Under the pieces are notes generated by a model. That model ran no database searches, was not told where the DNA came from, and was given only the letters and a program-made list of their open reading frames with translations. A DNA stretch of 64,000 bases from contig NZ_CP061091.1 of the NCBI RefSeq assembly GCF_017654485.1, positions 1,439,501 through 1,503,500 of the forward strand, written 5' to 3'. This document shows positions 54,790 through 62,649 of this stretch, piece by piece. Both the position numbers and the translations under genes were made by a program. This stretch comes from Roseomonas marmotae (GTDB lineage: Bacteria > Pseudomonadota > Alphaproteobacteria > Acetobacterales > Acetobacteraceae). Each line of letters opens with the position of its first letter. Within the stretch, counting starts at the first letter, position 1.

Positions 54790-57369
54790 TCAGCTTCGCG
54801 GGACCATGGCGCTTTGCAACGCGGCTTCCAGCTTGTTCAGCCCATAGGGCTTGGTGACGAAGAGGGCGCCGGGCACCGCCTCCCGCGCCTCCTCCTGCTG
54901 GCCGAAGCCGCTGGCGAAGATCACCTTCAGCTCCGGCTGCTGCTGCACCGCCTGCCGCGCCAGTTCGACGCCGGAAATGCCGGGCAGGCCGATATCGGTG
55001 AAGAGCACGTCATAGGTGGCACGCTCGAGTTCCCGCAGCGCGCTGCGCCCCTCCCGTACGGCGCGGACATGGCAGCCGAGGCCGGCCAGCATGTCCTCGC
55101 TATCCATCTGGATCAGCGGGTCGTCCTCCACCAGCAGCACCCGCAACGGCCGTTCCGGGACAGGTTCCGGCGGCTGCGCCACGGCCGGGCGCGCGGGCGG
55201 CGAGGGCTCCAGGCGCGCGGCGGCGGCCAGGGCCTGCTGGCGGTTGTTGAGGATGTGGCGCACCTTCCGCGCCAGATCCTCCCGCCGGTAGGGCTTGCTC
55301 AGCAGGTTGACGCCAGGGTCCAGCCGGCCGCCATGCACGATGGCGTTCTCGGTATAGCCGGAGGTGAAGAGCACGCCGACGCCCGGCTGCAACTGCTGCA
55401 CCTGCCGCGCCAGATCTGGCGCCCGCACCGGTCCGGGCATCACCACATCCGTGAAGAGCAGGTCGATGGCGATGCCGCTGCGCGCCAGGGTCAGCGCGCC
55501 CTGCCCGTCGGAAGCCTTCAGCACCGTGTAGCCGAGATCCTTCAGCAGATCGACGACGGTGGACTGCACCACCGGGTCATCCTCCACCACCAGGATCGTC
55601 TCATTGCCGCTCTCGATCGGGGCCGAGGAGATGTCCGGAACCACCTCCTCGGCCGAGAAGGTGCGGGGCAGGTAGATGCGGATGGTCGTGCCCTGGCCGG
55701 GCTCGGAATAGATCTTGATGTGCCCGTGGCTCTGCTTGACGAAGCCATAGACCATGGAAAGACCGAGCCCGGTGCCCTGCCCCTCGCGCTTGGTGGTGAA
55801 GAAGGGATCGAAGGCCTTTTCCAGCACCTCCGGCGACATGCCGCTGCCGGTGTCGGAAATGGCGAGCATCACATACTGCCCGGGCCGGACATCATCATGC
55901 TGGCCGGTATAGAGGTCGTCCAGCATGGCATTCCCCGCCTCGATGGTCAGGCGCCCGCTGCCGCCCATCGCATCCCGTGCATTCACCGCCAGATTCAGGA
56001 TGGCGTTCTGCACCTGGTCAGGGTCGGTCAGCGTGTTCCACAGGCCGCCGGCGATCACCGTCTCCACCTCGATCGCCTCGCCCAGGGCGCGGCGCAGCAG
56101 CTCGTCCATGTCGCGGATGATGCGGCCGAGATTGATGGCCCGTGGCTCCAGCGGCTGCCGCCGGGCGAAGGCGAGAAGCTGCGAGGCCAGCTTGGCGCCC
56201 CGCTCCACAGCGGCGAGCGAGGCAGAGACCCGCTTCTGGTCCTCCCGCTCATGCAACCGGCGCTGCAGCAGCTGGAGATTGCCGCTGAGGATCTGCAGCA
56301 GGTTGTTGAAGTCATGCGCCACGCCGCCGGTGAGCTGGCCGATGGCTTCCATCTTCTGGCTCTGGCGCAGGGCGGCCTCGGTGCTGCGGCGCTCGGCCTC
56401 GCTCTCCTCCAGCTCCCGGGTACGCTCGGCCACCATCTCTTCCAGGTGGTTCCTGTAGCGCTCCAGCTCGTCGGCGGCGCGCTTACCCTCCGTCACGTCG
56501 CTGCCGAGGACGAAGATGCCGGAGATGGTGCCATCCGGCTCCAGGATGGGCTGGAAGACGAAATCCAGCACCCGGTCGTTGACGGTGGCGCCATCCTCGT
56601 CCAGCAGCTTCACCAGGGCGGATCGGCCGTGATAGGTGGTGCCGGTGGTGAAGACCTGGTCCAGTGTCTCCAGGAAGCCCTGGTCCTTCAGTTCGGGCAG
56701 CACCTCCCGCACCGGCCTGCCCAGGATGTCCTGCCGCCCGATCAGCCGCAGATAGGCCTGGTTGGCGAGTTCATAGACATGGTCCGGGCCATGCAAGAAG
56801 GCGGCGAAGACGCTGGCCTGGTCCAGCAGGCGGCGCAGGCGCGCCTGCTCGGCCCCCAGCGCCTCCTTCTCGTGCTGCACTTCCTGGGCGCGGCGGAAGA
56901 AGCCGCCTGCCAGCTGCGAGGCCCCGGCCTGCCCGGCCTGGCCCAGCCGCAGCGATTGCAATTCCGTCACGTCGTCGGTCTGCTGCAGGATCAGCGTGAC
57001 CTCGCCCTGGTCGTTCAGGATCGGGGTATGGCTGGCGCTCCAGTAACGGTCCTCGAAGACGGCCCCGGCTCCGGTATGGCGGGCGATGGCATAGCGGATC
57101 AGCGCCAGCACATCCTTCTGCCCGGTCTCCAGCACCCGCTCCAGCGAGGCGCGGAGCATCTTGATGCTCTCGCCCTCCGGGTCGTGGGGACCTTTCGGGA
57201 AGGCCTCGAACATATTGCGCCCGATCAGCTCCTCCCGCGCCCGCCCGGTGGCCCGCAGATAGGCCTCGTTCATCCAGAGCAGGTTAAACGCGCGGTCCAT
57301 CAGCACGTAGGGGTGCGGCGCCAGGGCCATGAGGCGTTCGAAATCGACATCCAGCGCGGCGATGGGCAC
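54790..57369 (-). CDS. Hybrid sensor histidine kinase with two receiver domains
   Basis: The 859-residue protein has, in order, three PAS-like regions (about residues 1-400), a HisKA domain with the H-box [12 protein letters not shown], and an HATPase domain with [14 protein letters not shown] and GTGLGLSMV. Two receivers follow (TILVVEDDP with the Asp in [11 protein letters not shown], and VLLVEDDP with the Asp in [11 protein letters not shown]). No membrane segment is present, so it senses a cytoplasmic signal. I chose the GTG at 57369, preceded by GAGGTG; a start at 57438 would add 23 residues. Confidence 0.9.
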   Translation of the reverse strand: MPIAALDVDFERLMALAPHPYVLMDRAFNLLWMNEAYLRATGRAREELIGRNMFEAFPKGPHDPEGESIKMLRASLERVLETGQKDVLALIRYAIARHTGAGAVFEDRYWSASHTPILNDQGEVTLILQQTDDVTELQSLRLGQAGQAGASQLAGGFFRRAQEVQHEKEALGAEQARLRRLLDQASVFAAFLHGPDHVYELANQAYLRLIGRQDILGRPVREVLPELKDQGFLETLDQVFTTGTTYHGRSALVKLLDEDGATVNDRVLDFVFQPILEPDGTISGIFVLGSDVTEGKRAADELERYRNHLEEMVAERTRELEESEAERRSTEAALRQSQKMEAIGQLTGGVAHDFNNLLQILSGNLQLLQRRLHEREDQKRVSASLAAVERGAKLASQLLAFARRQPLEPRAINLGRIIRDMDELLRRALGEAIEVETVIAGGLWNTLTDPDQVQNAILNLAVNARDAMGGSGRLTIEAGNAMLDDLYTGQHDDVRPGQYVMLAISDTGSGMSPEVLEKAFDPFFTTKREGQGTGLGLSMVYGFVKQSHGHIKIYSEPGQGTTIRIYLPRTFSAEEVVPDISSAPIESGNETILVVEDDPVVQSTVVDLLKDLGYTVLKASDGQGALTLARSGIAIDLLFTDVVMPGPVRAPDLARQVQQLQPGVGVLFTSGYTENAIVHGGRLDPGVNLLSKPYRREDLARKVRHILNNRQQALAAAARLEPSPPARPAVAQPPEPVPERPLRVLLVEDDPLIQMDSEDMLAGLGCHVRAVREGRSALRELERATYDVLFTDIGLPGISGVELARQAVQQQPELKVIFASGFGQQEEAREAVPGALFVTKPYGLNKLEAALQSAMVPRS

Positions 57370-57454
57370 GGTCGGGCACCTCGGGGCGGTCAGGGCAGCA
57401 GCACCGATATGGCCGGGGTGGGTGGGCTTGTCACCCACCGCCGGCGGTCGCCCC

Positions 57455-57769
57455 TCAACCCGGCCGCGATTTCATCTCGATTTCAACGAAGCTGAAGGCC
57501 TCGGTGCCGGCATTGACCACGTTGTGCTCGGTGCCGGCCACACGTTCATAGCTCTGGCCGGGGGTGAGGGTCACATCCATCGTTCCGCCATCGGGCAGCT
57601 CGATCAGCATCCGCCCCGGATGCAGCGGCACGACGACATAGGCGAAGCCGTGGCGGTGCCAGCCTGTCTCGGCGCCGGGCGGGAAGTCCCAGCGCATCAC
57701 GCGCACATCCTCGCTGTCGATCTGCACCGTCCCGGTGGCGGGGGGACGGCAGCGCAAGGGTTCCTTCAT
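57455..57769 (-). CDS. Cupin domain protein
   Basis: The 104-residue small cupin has the metal-binding segments RWDFPPGAETGWHRHGFAYVVVPL and a later TEHNVVNAGTEAFSFVEIE. No other domain is present. The function is unknown; such cupins are often dioxygenases or sugar/nucleotide-binding proteins. The ATG is at 57769. Confidence 0.85.
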   Translation of the reverse strand: MKEPLRCRPPATGTVQIDSEDVRVMRWDFPPGAETGWHRHGFAYVVVPLHPGRMLIELPDGGTMDVTLTPGQSYERVAGTEHNVVNAGTEAFSFVEIEMKSRPG

Positions 57770-57799
57770 GGACGATCCTCTCTGGCTTGGGGAAGCAGG

Positions 57800-58267
57800 C
57801 TAGCGGCGGCCGGGCGGGCTGGGCCAGGTGCCCGGCCATTCGGCCAGGTGGTCCTCCAGGTCCCGCGCCTGCCGCTCCGGTATCGCGCGGTCACGGACCG
57901 AGGCGCCGGATGTATGCACCGTCTCCGGGTCGCCGGAGACCAGCGGGTGCCAGTCCGGCAGGTCCTTGCCCTCCGCCACCAGCCGGTAGGCGCAGGACGG
58001 GGGCAGCCAGTCGATCTTCGCCAGCTTCTTCGGCGTCAGCTTCACGCAGTCCGGCACATGGTCGCGGCGGTTGGGATAGTCGCGGCACTGGCAGGTCCGG
58101 GTATCCAGCAGGCGGCAGGCCACGGTGGTCCAGGCCAGTTCCTCGGTATCCTCGTCCCGCAGCTTATGCAGGCAGCAGCGGCCGCAGCCGTCGCAGAGGC
58201 TTTCCCACTCCGACCGGCTCATCCGTGCCAGAGGCTTGGTCTTCCAGAAGGGGGGGTCGTCCGCCAT
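57800..58267 (-). CDS. YcgN/YkgJ-family cysteine-cluster protein (UPF0260)
   Basis: The 155-residue protein has the pattern [16 protein letters not shown]...[18 protein letters not shown]...PDCVKL with many conserved cysteines likely binding metal or an Fe-S cluster. The [22 protein letters not shown] segment confirms the YcgN (UPF0260) family. The function is not established. Confidence 0.92.
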   Translation of the reverse strand: MADDPPFWKTKPLARMSRSEWESLCDGCGRCCLHKLRDEDTEELAWTTVACRLLDTRTCQCRDYPNRRDHVPDCVKLTPKKLAKIDWLPPSCAYRLVAEGKDLPDWHPLVSGDPETVHTSGASVRDRAIPERQARDLEDHLAEWPGTWPSPPGRR

Positions 58268-58328
58268 GGGCCTTCCCTAGCCTCTTAAACCTTGACCGGC
58301 CAGGGAACAGAGTGCGAACTACCCCGCC

Positions 58329-58799
58329 ATGTCCGAACTGCTCCCTCCCGAACGCACGCTGCGCGTCTGCCGCGCGGCCTCCCGCCTCTGCGCGCAGCGG
58401 GGCTGGACGGCGGTGCCCGAGGTGCCGCTGCCGAATGGCCGGCGCATGGACCTGCTGGCGCTCGACAATGACGGCGGCTTCACCGCCATCGAGGTGAAAA
58501 GCTGCGCCCGCGACTTCTTGACCGACAGCAAATGGTGGGAATACCGCGACTGGTGCGACCGGCTTTACTTTGCCGTGGATCTGGATTTTCCGCAGGCGCT
58601 GATCCCCGAGGATGTAGGCCTGATCGTGGCCGATGACGGGGAGGCCGCGATCCTGCGCCACCCGGCCGAGCACAAGCTGGCCCCGGCGCGGCGCCGCGCG
58701 CTGCTGCTGCGCTACGCGCGGCTAGCAGCCGGGCGGTTGCAGATGCTGGCGGACCCGGCGGGCGCGGCCGAGATGCGCGCGGCCCTACGGGTGGAATGA
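58329..58799 (+). CDS. mmcB: MmcB-family DNA repair protein
   Basis: The 156-residue protein has a PD-(D/E)xK nuclease-like core (RMDLLALDNDGGFTAIEVKS). The context DFLTDSKWWEYRDWCDRLYFAVD matches MmcB, known from Caulobacter as an SOS-linked gene required for mitomycin resistance. I found no LexA box in the upstream sequence, so SOS control is unproven. The gene ends one base before the asd promoter. Confidence 0.88.
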   Translation: MSELLPPERTLRVCRAASRLCAQRGWTAVPEVPLPNGRRMDLLALDNDGGFTAIEVKSCARDFLTDSKWWEYRDWCDRLYFAVDLDFPQALIPEDVGLIVADDGEAAILRHPAEHKLAPARRRALLLRYARLAAGRLQMLADPAGAAEMRAALRVE

Positions 58800-58800
58800 G

Positions 58801-58829
58801 TTGACGGCACACCCTCGCCACGCCTAAGC
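58801..58829 (+). promoter_or_regulatory. Promoter of asd and its leader
   Basis: TTGACG (58801-58806), a 17-base spacer and CTAAGC (58824-58829). The -10 is weak, but the -35 and spacing equal those of the groESL and phage late promoters. A start near 58836 would begin the RNA almost at the leader ATG. Confidence 0.5.
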
Positions 58830-58837
58830 ATCCGGCC

Positions 58838-58918
58838 ATGTTCGCGACCCCGATCATCATTAAGCGCATTACCAAGACGACCGCTCCGGCGGGGCGTCCT
58901 TCGGTGCTTGCGCGGTGA
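58838..58918 (+). CDS. Leader peptide of asd (Thr/Ile/Lys-rich)
   Basis: A 26-codon ORF encodes MFATPIIIKRITKTT followed by APAGRPSVLAR. Of residues 4-15, ten of twelve are Thr, Ile or Lys (four Thr, four Ile, two Lys). All three are made through aspartate semialdehyde, the product of Asd. Leader peptides of the thr operon type are rich in the same residues. No Shine-Dalgarno is obvious, and the predicted transcript begins about two bases before the ATG, so translation may be leaderless. The stop codon lies in the loop of the long first stem. Confidence 0.75.
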   Translation: MFATPIIIKRITKTTAPAGRPSVLAR

Positions 58919-59013
58919 TCGCCACGGCATAAGCACCAGAAGGCCCCGCCGGAGACGGACGGGGCCAGCGCCGGACAGGCGCCCCGTCTCTCCCGGCATA
59001 ACGGATGAGAGAC
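58884..59013 (+). promoter_or_regulatory. Attenuator/switch RNA with four mutually exclusive stems before asd
   Basis: Stem A: a perfect 12-bp pairing of 58884-58895 with 58943-58954, containing a 7-bp inner stem (58903-58909 with 58931-58937). Stem B: GGCCCCG (58942-58948) with CGGGGCC (58960-58966). Stem C: GACGGGGC (58958-58965) with GCCCCGTC (58981-58988). Stem D: GTCTCTC (58986-58992) with GAGAGAC (59007-59013), which covers the bases before the asd ATG. Each stem overlaps the next, so A+C and B+D are alternatives. A+C leaves the ribosome site open and B+D hides it. Confidence 0.7.
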
Positions 59014-59017
59014 TGAC

Positions 59018-60082
59018 ATGAGCACCACCCTTGAACCCGCCGCCGAGGCGACCTTCCGCCAGGTGGAAGTCGCCAACCCCGTCGTCGCCATCGTCGGGGC
59101 CACCGGCGCCGTGGGCGTCGAGCTGCTGCATTGCCTGGAAGCGCGCGGCTTCCCGCTTTCCCGCCTGAAGCTGCTGGCCTCGCCGCGCTCAGCCGGCAAG
59201 ACGCTGTCCTTCCGGGGCCAGGAGCTGGTGGTCGAGGCGCTGGACGAGGCGAGCTTCGAGGGCGTGGATATCGCGCTCTTCTCCGCCGGTTCCGGCATCT
59301 CCAAGCGTTATGCGGCGGTGGCGGTGAAGGCGGGCGCGGTGGTGGTGGACAATTCCTCCGCCTTCCGCATGGAGCCCGGCGTGCCGCTGGTGGTGCCCGA
59401 GGTGAACGCGGGGGCGCTGGCGGGCCATCGTGGCATCATTGCCAACCCCAACTGCGTCGCCGCCATCGCCACCGTGGCCCTGGCGCCGCTGCACCGCGCC
59501 CACCCGATCCGCCGCCTGACCGCCGCCACCTATCAGGCGGCCTCCGGCGCCGGCGCGGCCGCGATGGAAGAGCTGCGGGAATCCACCGCCGCCTATCTGC
59601 GCGGTGAGAGCTTCGAGCCGAAGGTGCTGCCGCACCCCTATGCCTTCAACCTCTTCAGCCACAACGCCGACATGGATGTCGGGAGCGGCTACAACGGGGA
59701 GGAGACCAAGGTGGTGGCGGAGACCCGCCGCATCCTGGGCGCGGAGGCACTGCCCATCGGCATCACCTGCATCCGCGTGCCGGTACTGCGCGCCCATGCC
59801 ATGGCGCTGACGGTAGAATTCGACGAGGTGGTGACGCCGGAAGCGGCCCGCGCCCTGTTGGCCCAGGCCCCCGGCCTGCGGCTGGTGGACGACCGGGAGA
59901 AGAACCACTTCCCGATGCCATCCGAGGCGAGCGGCACCGACGATGTTCTGGTGGGCCGCATCCGCACCGATCTCGGCGACCCCTCCGGCCGCTCGCTGGC
60001 GCTGTTTGTCGCCGGCGACCAGCTGCTGAAGGGTGCGGCGCTGAATGCCGTGCAGATCGCCGAGCTGCTGCTGAAGCGGTAA
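59018..60082 (+). CDS. asd: Aspartate-semialdehyde dehydrogenase
   Basis: The 354-residue enzyme reduces aspartyl phosphate with NADPH to aspartate semialdehyde, the branch point to lysine, diaminopimelate, threonine, isoleucine and methionine. It has GATGAVG (residues 27-33), the active-site Cys146 in NPNCVAA, and the downstream QAASGAGAAAMEEL and KNHFPMPSEASGTDDVLVGRIR signatures. The ATG at 59018 is preceded by the structured leader and leader peptide that probably control it. Confidence 0.96.
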   Translation: MSTTLEPAAEATFRQVEVANPVVAIVGATGAVGVELLHCLEARGFPLSRLKLLASPRSAGKTLSFRGQELVVEALDEASFEGVDIALFSAGSGISKRYAAVAVKAGAVVVDNSSAFRMEPGVPLVVPEVNAGALAGHRGIIANPNCVAAIATVALAPLHRAHPIRRLTAATYQAASGAGAAAMEELRESTAAYLRGESFEPKVLPHPYAFNLFSHNADMDVGSGYNGEETKVVAETRRILGAEALPIGITCIRVPVLRAHAMALTVEFDEVVTPEAARALLAQAPGLRLVDDREKNHFPMPSEASGTDDVLVGRIRTDLGDPSGRSLALFVAGDQLLKGAALNAVQIAELLLKR

Positions 60083-60097
60083 GGACGTAAGATGGTA

Positions 60098-60121
60098 GGG
60101 GGCGCCCGCCATGGCGCCCCC
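60098..60121. terminator. Bidirectional hairpin between asd and the tautomerase gene
   Basis: GGGGGCGCC (60098-60106), loop CGCCAT, GGCGCCCCC (60113-60121): a perfect 9-bp stem 15 bases after the asd stop. It lies between convergent genes. There is no long T-run. Confidence 0.55.
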
Positions 60122-60130
60122 CGGCCTGCT

Positions 60131-60316
60131 TCAGCGGTCGCTGAAGAGCACGCCGCCCTTGGCCTTGGAGTCCTTCGGGGATTCCACGATCTGCACGGTC
60201 ACGGAATCCGCCGGGACACCGAAATTCTTCACCATGGCATCGGTCAGGTCGCGGACCAGCCCACGCTTCTGCTCCACCGTCCGCCCTTCGGCGGCAAAGA
60301 CCATGATCTCAGGCAT
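60131..60316 (-). CDS. 4-oxalocrotonate tautomerase family protein
   Basis: The 61-residue protein starts MPEI with the catalytic N-terminal proline exposed after Met removal. It continues RTVEQKRGLVRDLTDAMV, typical of small 4-OT subunits that assemble as hexamers. The natural substrate is unknown. It is transcribed alone, with AGGAGAT upstream. Confidence 0.9.
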   Translation of the reverse strand: MPEIMVFAAEGRTVEQKRGLVRDLTDAMVKNFGVPADSVTVQIVESPKDSKAKGGVLFSDR

Positions 60317-60574
60317 GCGCGATCTCCTTGCTGCCGGGGAAGGCTAGGCCAGGAATCGCGCAGGCCGCCAGGGTGAGAACCGGATCAGGAAGCCCCGCTT
60401 CGAAATTGAGCTTCCTTTGCCGCCCGCATGATCGCTGACAGGCTGGGCGGACCGCGGCCTTCGCTGGCGCCGGGTCCGGGGTGTGAACCGACCCTCGCAT
60501 CTGGTTTGCTCCAACGTTGGGCGATATGCCGGCCCATTGGCCGGCCCGTCGCCCGCGCTGCGCCTTCAGCCGGA

Positions 60575-60973
60575 TCAGGCGGCCTGTGGTATGCGCGCGA
60601 TCACCTTGATCTCGAAGTCGAAGCCGGCGAGCCAGTTCACGCCCAGCGCGGTCCAGTTGGGATAGGGGGGTGCGCCGATCACCTTGTCACGCACGGCCAT
60701 CACGGTCTCGAATTGTGCCTCTGGGTCGGTATGGAAGGTCGTCACATCGACCACGTCATCGAAGCTGCAACCCGCGGCCTTCAGTACGGTGTCCAGCCGG
60801 TCAAAGGCCAACTGCACCTGCTTGGCGAAATCAGGCTCGGGCGAGCCGTCCTCGCGGCTGCCGACCTGACCGGAGACGAAAAGCAGGTCGCCCGAGCGGA
60901 TCGCCGCGGAATAGCGGTGCTTCTCGTAAAGCGCCTGACGACCGGGTGGGAAGATCGCGTCACGCTTGGCCAT
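60575..60973 (-). CDS. RidA family protein
   Basis: The 132-residue protein has the RidA (YjgF/YER057c) fold pattern: YSAAIRSGDLLFVSGQVGSREDG, VQLAFDRLDTVLKAAGCSFDDVV and PNWTALGVNWLA. RidA enzymes deaminate reactive enamine or imine intermediates. The C-terminal catalytic Arg region reads FEIKVIARI. The start is the ATG at 60973 with AGGGGG upstream. It is divergent from tetR and probably repressed by it. Confidence 0.88.
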   Translation of the reverse strand: MAKRDAIFPPGRQALYEKHRYSAAIRSGDLLFVSGQVGSREDGSPEPDFAKQVQLAFDRLDTVLKAAGCSFDDVVDVTTFHTDPEAQFETVMAVRDKVIGAPPYPNWTALGVNWLAGFDFEIKVIARIPQAA

Positions 60974-61031
60974 TGCGGCCCCCTTTCTCTTTGAGCCGGG
61001 AACCCTTTCCCGGCAGCGAGAGCGCATTCAT

Positions 61032-61076
61032 ATACGCCTCGTATGATGACACATGCCGACATACGGTTCGTATGTC
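61032..61076. promoter_or_regulatory. Duplicated operator in the ridA/tetR intergenic region
   Basis: Two copies of the palindrome ATACG-N3-CGTAT occur (61032-61044 and 61061-61073). The second is embedded in a perfect 8+3+8 inverted repeat, GACATACG-GTT-CGTATGTC (61058-61076). A further half-site CGTATGT is at 61092-61098. The repeat overlaps TTGACA, a likely -35 for ridA on the minus strand, and lies 44 bases before tetR. Confidence 0.75.
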
Positions 61077-61119
61077 AATTGACGTGCAGGACGTATGTTG
61101 AAGGCTGGAGGGGCTGCTA

Positions 61120-61716
61120 GTGGCTGTGGGACAACGCGCGCGCATGATGGAAGAGACCCGGGCCAAGTTGATCCGGGCTGCGCGGCAGGCCTTTGCGGAA
61201 AAGGGCTACGCGGCGGCATCCATGGATGACCTGACCGCTGCGGCCGGGCTGACACGGGGGGCGCTCTATCACAACTTCGGCGACAAGAAGGGCCTGCTGC
61301 GCGCCGTCATCGACCAGCTCGACGCGGAGATGGTGGCAAAGGCACGGGCGGCGCGGGATCAGGCTGAGACGCCGTGGCTCGGCTTCCTGGCGGAGGGCGT
61401 GGCTTACATCGAGCTAGCGCTGGAGCCGGAGATCCAGCGGATCATGCTGCTGGACGGGCCGGCCGTGTTGGGCGATCCCTCGCAATGGCCGGGCCAGAAC
61501 GCCTGCCTCCGAACGACGACGGAGACGATCCAGGCGCTGATCGATGCCGGAACGGTGTGGCCGGTGGATGCCGAGGCCGCCGCCCGCCTGATCAACGGGG
61601 CAGCGCTGAACGCCGCGCTCTGGATCGCCGCCGCCGATGACCCCGGGGCCGTTCTCCCCAAGGCTACCGAAGCCTTCCGGCATCTCGCATCCGGCCTGCT
61701 GAAAACCAGGGGCTGA
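61120..61716 (+). CDS. TetR-family transcriptional regulator
   Basis: The 198-residue protein has an N-terminal TetR helix-turn-helix (AARQAFAEKGYAAASMDDLTAAAGLTRGALYHNFGDKKGLL, about residues 20-58) and a C-terminal ligand domain. It starts with GTG at 61120 supported by GGAGG eight bases upstream. It probably binds the operators at 61032-61076 and controls itself and the RidA gene. The inducer is unknown. Confidence 0.92.
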   Translation: MAVGQRARMMEETRAKLIRAARQAFAEKGYAAASMDDLTAAAGLTRGALYHNFGDKKGLLRAVIDQLDAEMVAKARAARDQAETPWLGFLAEGVAYIELALEPEIQRIMLLDGPAVLGDPSQWPGQNACLRTTTETIQALIDAGTVWPVDAEAAARLINGAALNAALWIAAADDPGAVLPKATEAFRHLASGLLKTRG

Positions 61717-61814
61717 CGAGAGCGGGTGAAGGCCATCCGCACGGAGCGGGCGGGTCCATCATGGTGCGGAAACCCGCCTCCCACGGCAGCAAGGACTTCT
61801 GACCGGCTTCTCGC

Positions 61815-62570
61815 CTAGCGCAGCCGGTCCCAGAGCGGCAGCCCCAGCACCGCCGCGAGCCCGATCAGCCAGAAGCAGGCGCGGCGGAAGCCGGCCTCGC
61901 TGGCGCGGCCGAACATTCTGCTGCCGCCCCACACGCCCAGGGCGTAGAGCGGTGACACCATCAGGGCGAGCAAGGCGGCCTCCGCCCCCAGCAGCCCGCC
62001 CAGCAGATAGGCGGCGGCGCTGATCACACCGCTGGCCGCGAAGAAGAGCACGAGGTTGGCGCGTACCTGCGCCGCAGGGATGGCACCGCCCAGCCAATAG
62101 GCCACCACCGGCGGCCCGCCCAATTGCGACGCGCCCGAGCAGAGCCCGGAGCCCGCCCCCACCATCAGCGAGAGCGGCAGCGCCGGGCGCCCGTGGTAGC
62201 GCCAGCCGGAGGCCAGCAGCCCGAGCATGCCCAGCGCCAGGAGGCAGATACCCCAGCGCAGCAGCACCGGGTCGGCCTGGAGCAGCAGCCAGGTGCCGAA
62301 GGGGGCGCCGAGGACGGCGCCGCCGGCCAGGGCCGCCACCTGCGCACGGTCCGCCCGGCGCCAGGCGGAGGGCAGCAGGGGAAGGGTGGTGACATTGTCC
62401 ACCAGCAGCAGCAGCGGCGCCGCCAGCTTCGGCCCCAGCGCCGCGCTGGCCAGCGGGATGAAGATCAGCGCCGAGCCGAAGCCCGAGAAGCCGCGCGCCA
62501 GCCCGGCCATCAGCGCGGCCCCCAGCGTGGCCAGCAGGGCGGGGAGGGGCGGCAGGTCGACAAGGAACAT
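61815..62570 (-). CDS. Sulfite exporter TauE/SafE (TSUP) family protein
   Basis: The 251-residue protein has about seven or eight hydrophobic helices and the TSUP features GLARGFSGFGSALIFIPLAS near the N-terminus and GAGSGLCSGASQLGGPPVV in the second repeat. The family moves sulfite, organosulfonates or related anions; the substrate is not known here. The ATG is at 62570 with a weak ribosome binding site. Confidence 0.85.
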   Translation of the reverse strand: MFLVDLPPLPALLATLGAALMAGLARGFSGFGSALIFIPLASAALGPKLAAPLLLLVDNVTTLPLLPSAWRRADRAQVAALAGGAVLGAPFGTWLLLQADPVLLRWGICLLALGMLGLLASGWRYHGRPALPLSLMVGAGSGLCSGASQLGGPPVVAYWLGGAIPAAQVRANLVLFFAASGVISAAAYLLGGLLGAEAALLALMVSPLYALGVWGGSRMFGRASEAGFRRACFWLIGLAAVLGLPLWDRLR

Positions 62571-62649
62571 TGGAAGAAGGGCTCCGGCGGCGTGGCAGGC
62601 TCGCCGCTGCTGGGCGGCCTGTCCAGGCGGCGCTGGTGGGCGCAGCCCG

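Noticed and set aside
60317..60574. tRNA or small RNA in the gap between the tautomerase and RidA genes
   Set aside because: There is no cloverleaf. A 7-bp hairpin at 60387-60416 has a long loop and no T-run on either strand.
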